A stretch of 64,000 nt of DNA from Polynucleobacter sp. MWH-UH19D (GTDB taxonomy: Bacteria; Pseudomonadota; Gammaproteobacteria; Burkholderiales; Burkholderiaceae), in NCBI RefSeq assembly GCF_040409795.1, contig NZ_CP099571.1, forward strand, positions 496,001-560,000. The letters are read 5' to 3'. The notes beneath the pieces are model-generated. The model did not search any database, was not told the origin of the DNA, and saw only the letters and a list, made by a program, of their open reading frames with translations. The translations under genes and the position numbers were made by a program. Below are positions 63,641 to 64,000 of this stretch, piece by piece (within the stretch, counting starts at the first letter, position 1; each line of letters begins with the position of its first letter).

Positions 63641-64000
63641 TTAGAATTTGGCCAATGGAAAGCCAACTTTCACGATGAATTCATTTAATCCATGTGAGTC
63701 CCACACGCGGGCGTTTGAACATTCTGCCGTTCCTGTCCCCATGCATGTTCCGCCTTTGAGTTGATAGCGCCAAGCAGCGGTGAACCACCAATCTTTTGAT
63801 GCATAGTGCATATTTGGCCCTACAAAAGTCGCTTTCTGAGTTTGGTTTTGCAAGTTGTAACTTGAATAGTCATTATGAAAACGCGCTTCTACACCTCCAA
63901 ACCACTTTGGTGCGAATCGATAACTAGCACCCACCAAGAAATCCAGCATCGATTCAGGAACATTGCCATTACCAACAAACTTCAATTGTTCATTCGCCAC
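63641..64000 (-). CDS. outer-membrane beta-barrel protein, C-terminal part (partial)
   Basis: The last 119 codons of a gene whose start lies beyond the window end. Alternating hydrophobic and polar residues with aromatic girdles (SMLDFLVGASYRFAPKWFGG, WWFTAAWRYQL) and the final ...KVGFPLAKF ending in Phe indicate a beta-barrel of the outer membrane. Two Cys lie in a loop (GGTCMGTGTAEC). It is the first gene seen of the flavin cluster on the minus strand. Confidence 0.7.
   Translation of the reverse strand: MANEQLKFVGNGNVPESMLDFLVGASYRFAPKWFGGVEARFHNDYSSYNLQNQTQKATFVGPNMHYASKDWWFTAAWRYQLKGGTCMGTGTAECSNARVWDSHGLNEFIVKVGFPLAKF

Noticed and set aside
1-64000. CRISPR arrays, insertion sequences, integrases or prophage genes
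   Set aside because: No regularly spaced repeat array, transposase or phage structural gene was recognised in any frame.

Overview
The window looks like core chromosome of a free-living freshwater betaproteobacterium of the Burkholderiaceae, most like Polynucleobacter. The basis is gene order (gyrA-serC-pheA-hisC-tyrA-aroA-cmk-rpsA-ihfB-lapB-ugd-hldE1-hldD-cysM and rpsP-rimM-trmD-rplS), several Bug-type solute receptors, moderately A+T-rich coding sequence, and an ssrA gene whose tag reads ANDERYALAA. This is recognition from memory of the families; no database search was run.

Layout. 1-1.6 kb: two very small genes, an extradiol-dioxygenase-fold protein and the fluoride channel CrcB. 1.6-9.6 kb: an accessory metabolic block with three tripartite-tricarboxylate-type (Bug) binding proteins, a split ChrA pair, a D-2-hydroxyacid dehydrogenase, an MmgE/PrpD enzyme, TrhO and a carboxymuconolactone-decarboxylase-like protein. 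9.6-11.7 kb: pirin and a methyltransferase. 11.8-14.8 kb: an iron/heme island of tonB, hemP and a TonB-dependent receptor. 14.8-15.9 kb: a mobile mystery protein A/B (XRE-Fic) pair whose promoter carries three palindromes at exactly 33-bp spacing, immediately beside ssrA (16.0-16.4 kb). 16.4-18.5 kb: gph, ubiG and an OmpA-like protein. 18.6-35.9 kb: the long forward block for DNA gyrase, serine and aromatic amino acids, CMP kinase, ribosomal protein S1, IHF, LPS assembly and heptose synthesis, and cysteine synthase. 35.9-43.5 kb: MltB, a deacetylase-fold protein, an acyl-CoA ligase, ETF and an acyl-CoA dehydrogenase (a fatty/aromatic acyl-CoA oxidation set). 43.6-48.8 kb: two small envelope proteins, the S16 operon, a Nudix hydrolase and a CobD-like protein. 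48.7-56.2 kb: rsgA, an M48 protease, orn, mog, pmbA, an orphan TRAP receptor, an esterase and a CbiM-like permease. 56.3-61.6 kb: two small unknown genes, a CoA-ester lyase, tartrate dehydratase TtdAB and small envelope proteins. 61.65-64.0 kb: a minus-strand cluster of an outer-membrane protein (cut by the window end), a 59-residue protein, an FMN-binding protein, ApbE flavin transferase and a histidine-rich four-helix membrane protein.

The best candidates for something little described are the last cluster, which looks like an extracytoplasmic flavin/heme electron-transfer module, and the XRE-Fic pair with its phased operator array. All intergenic stretches are shorter than about 300 bases apart from 15.82-16.44 kb, which is filled by the operator array, a terminator and ssrA.
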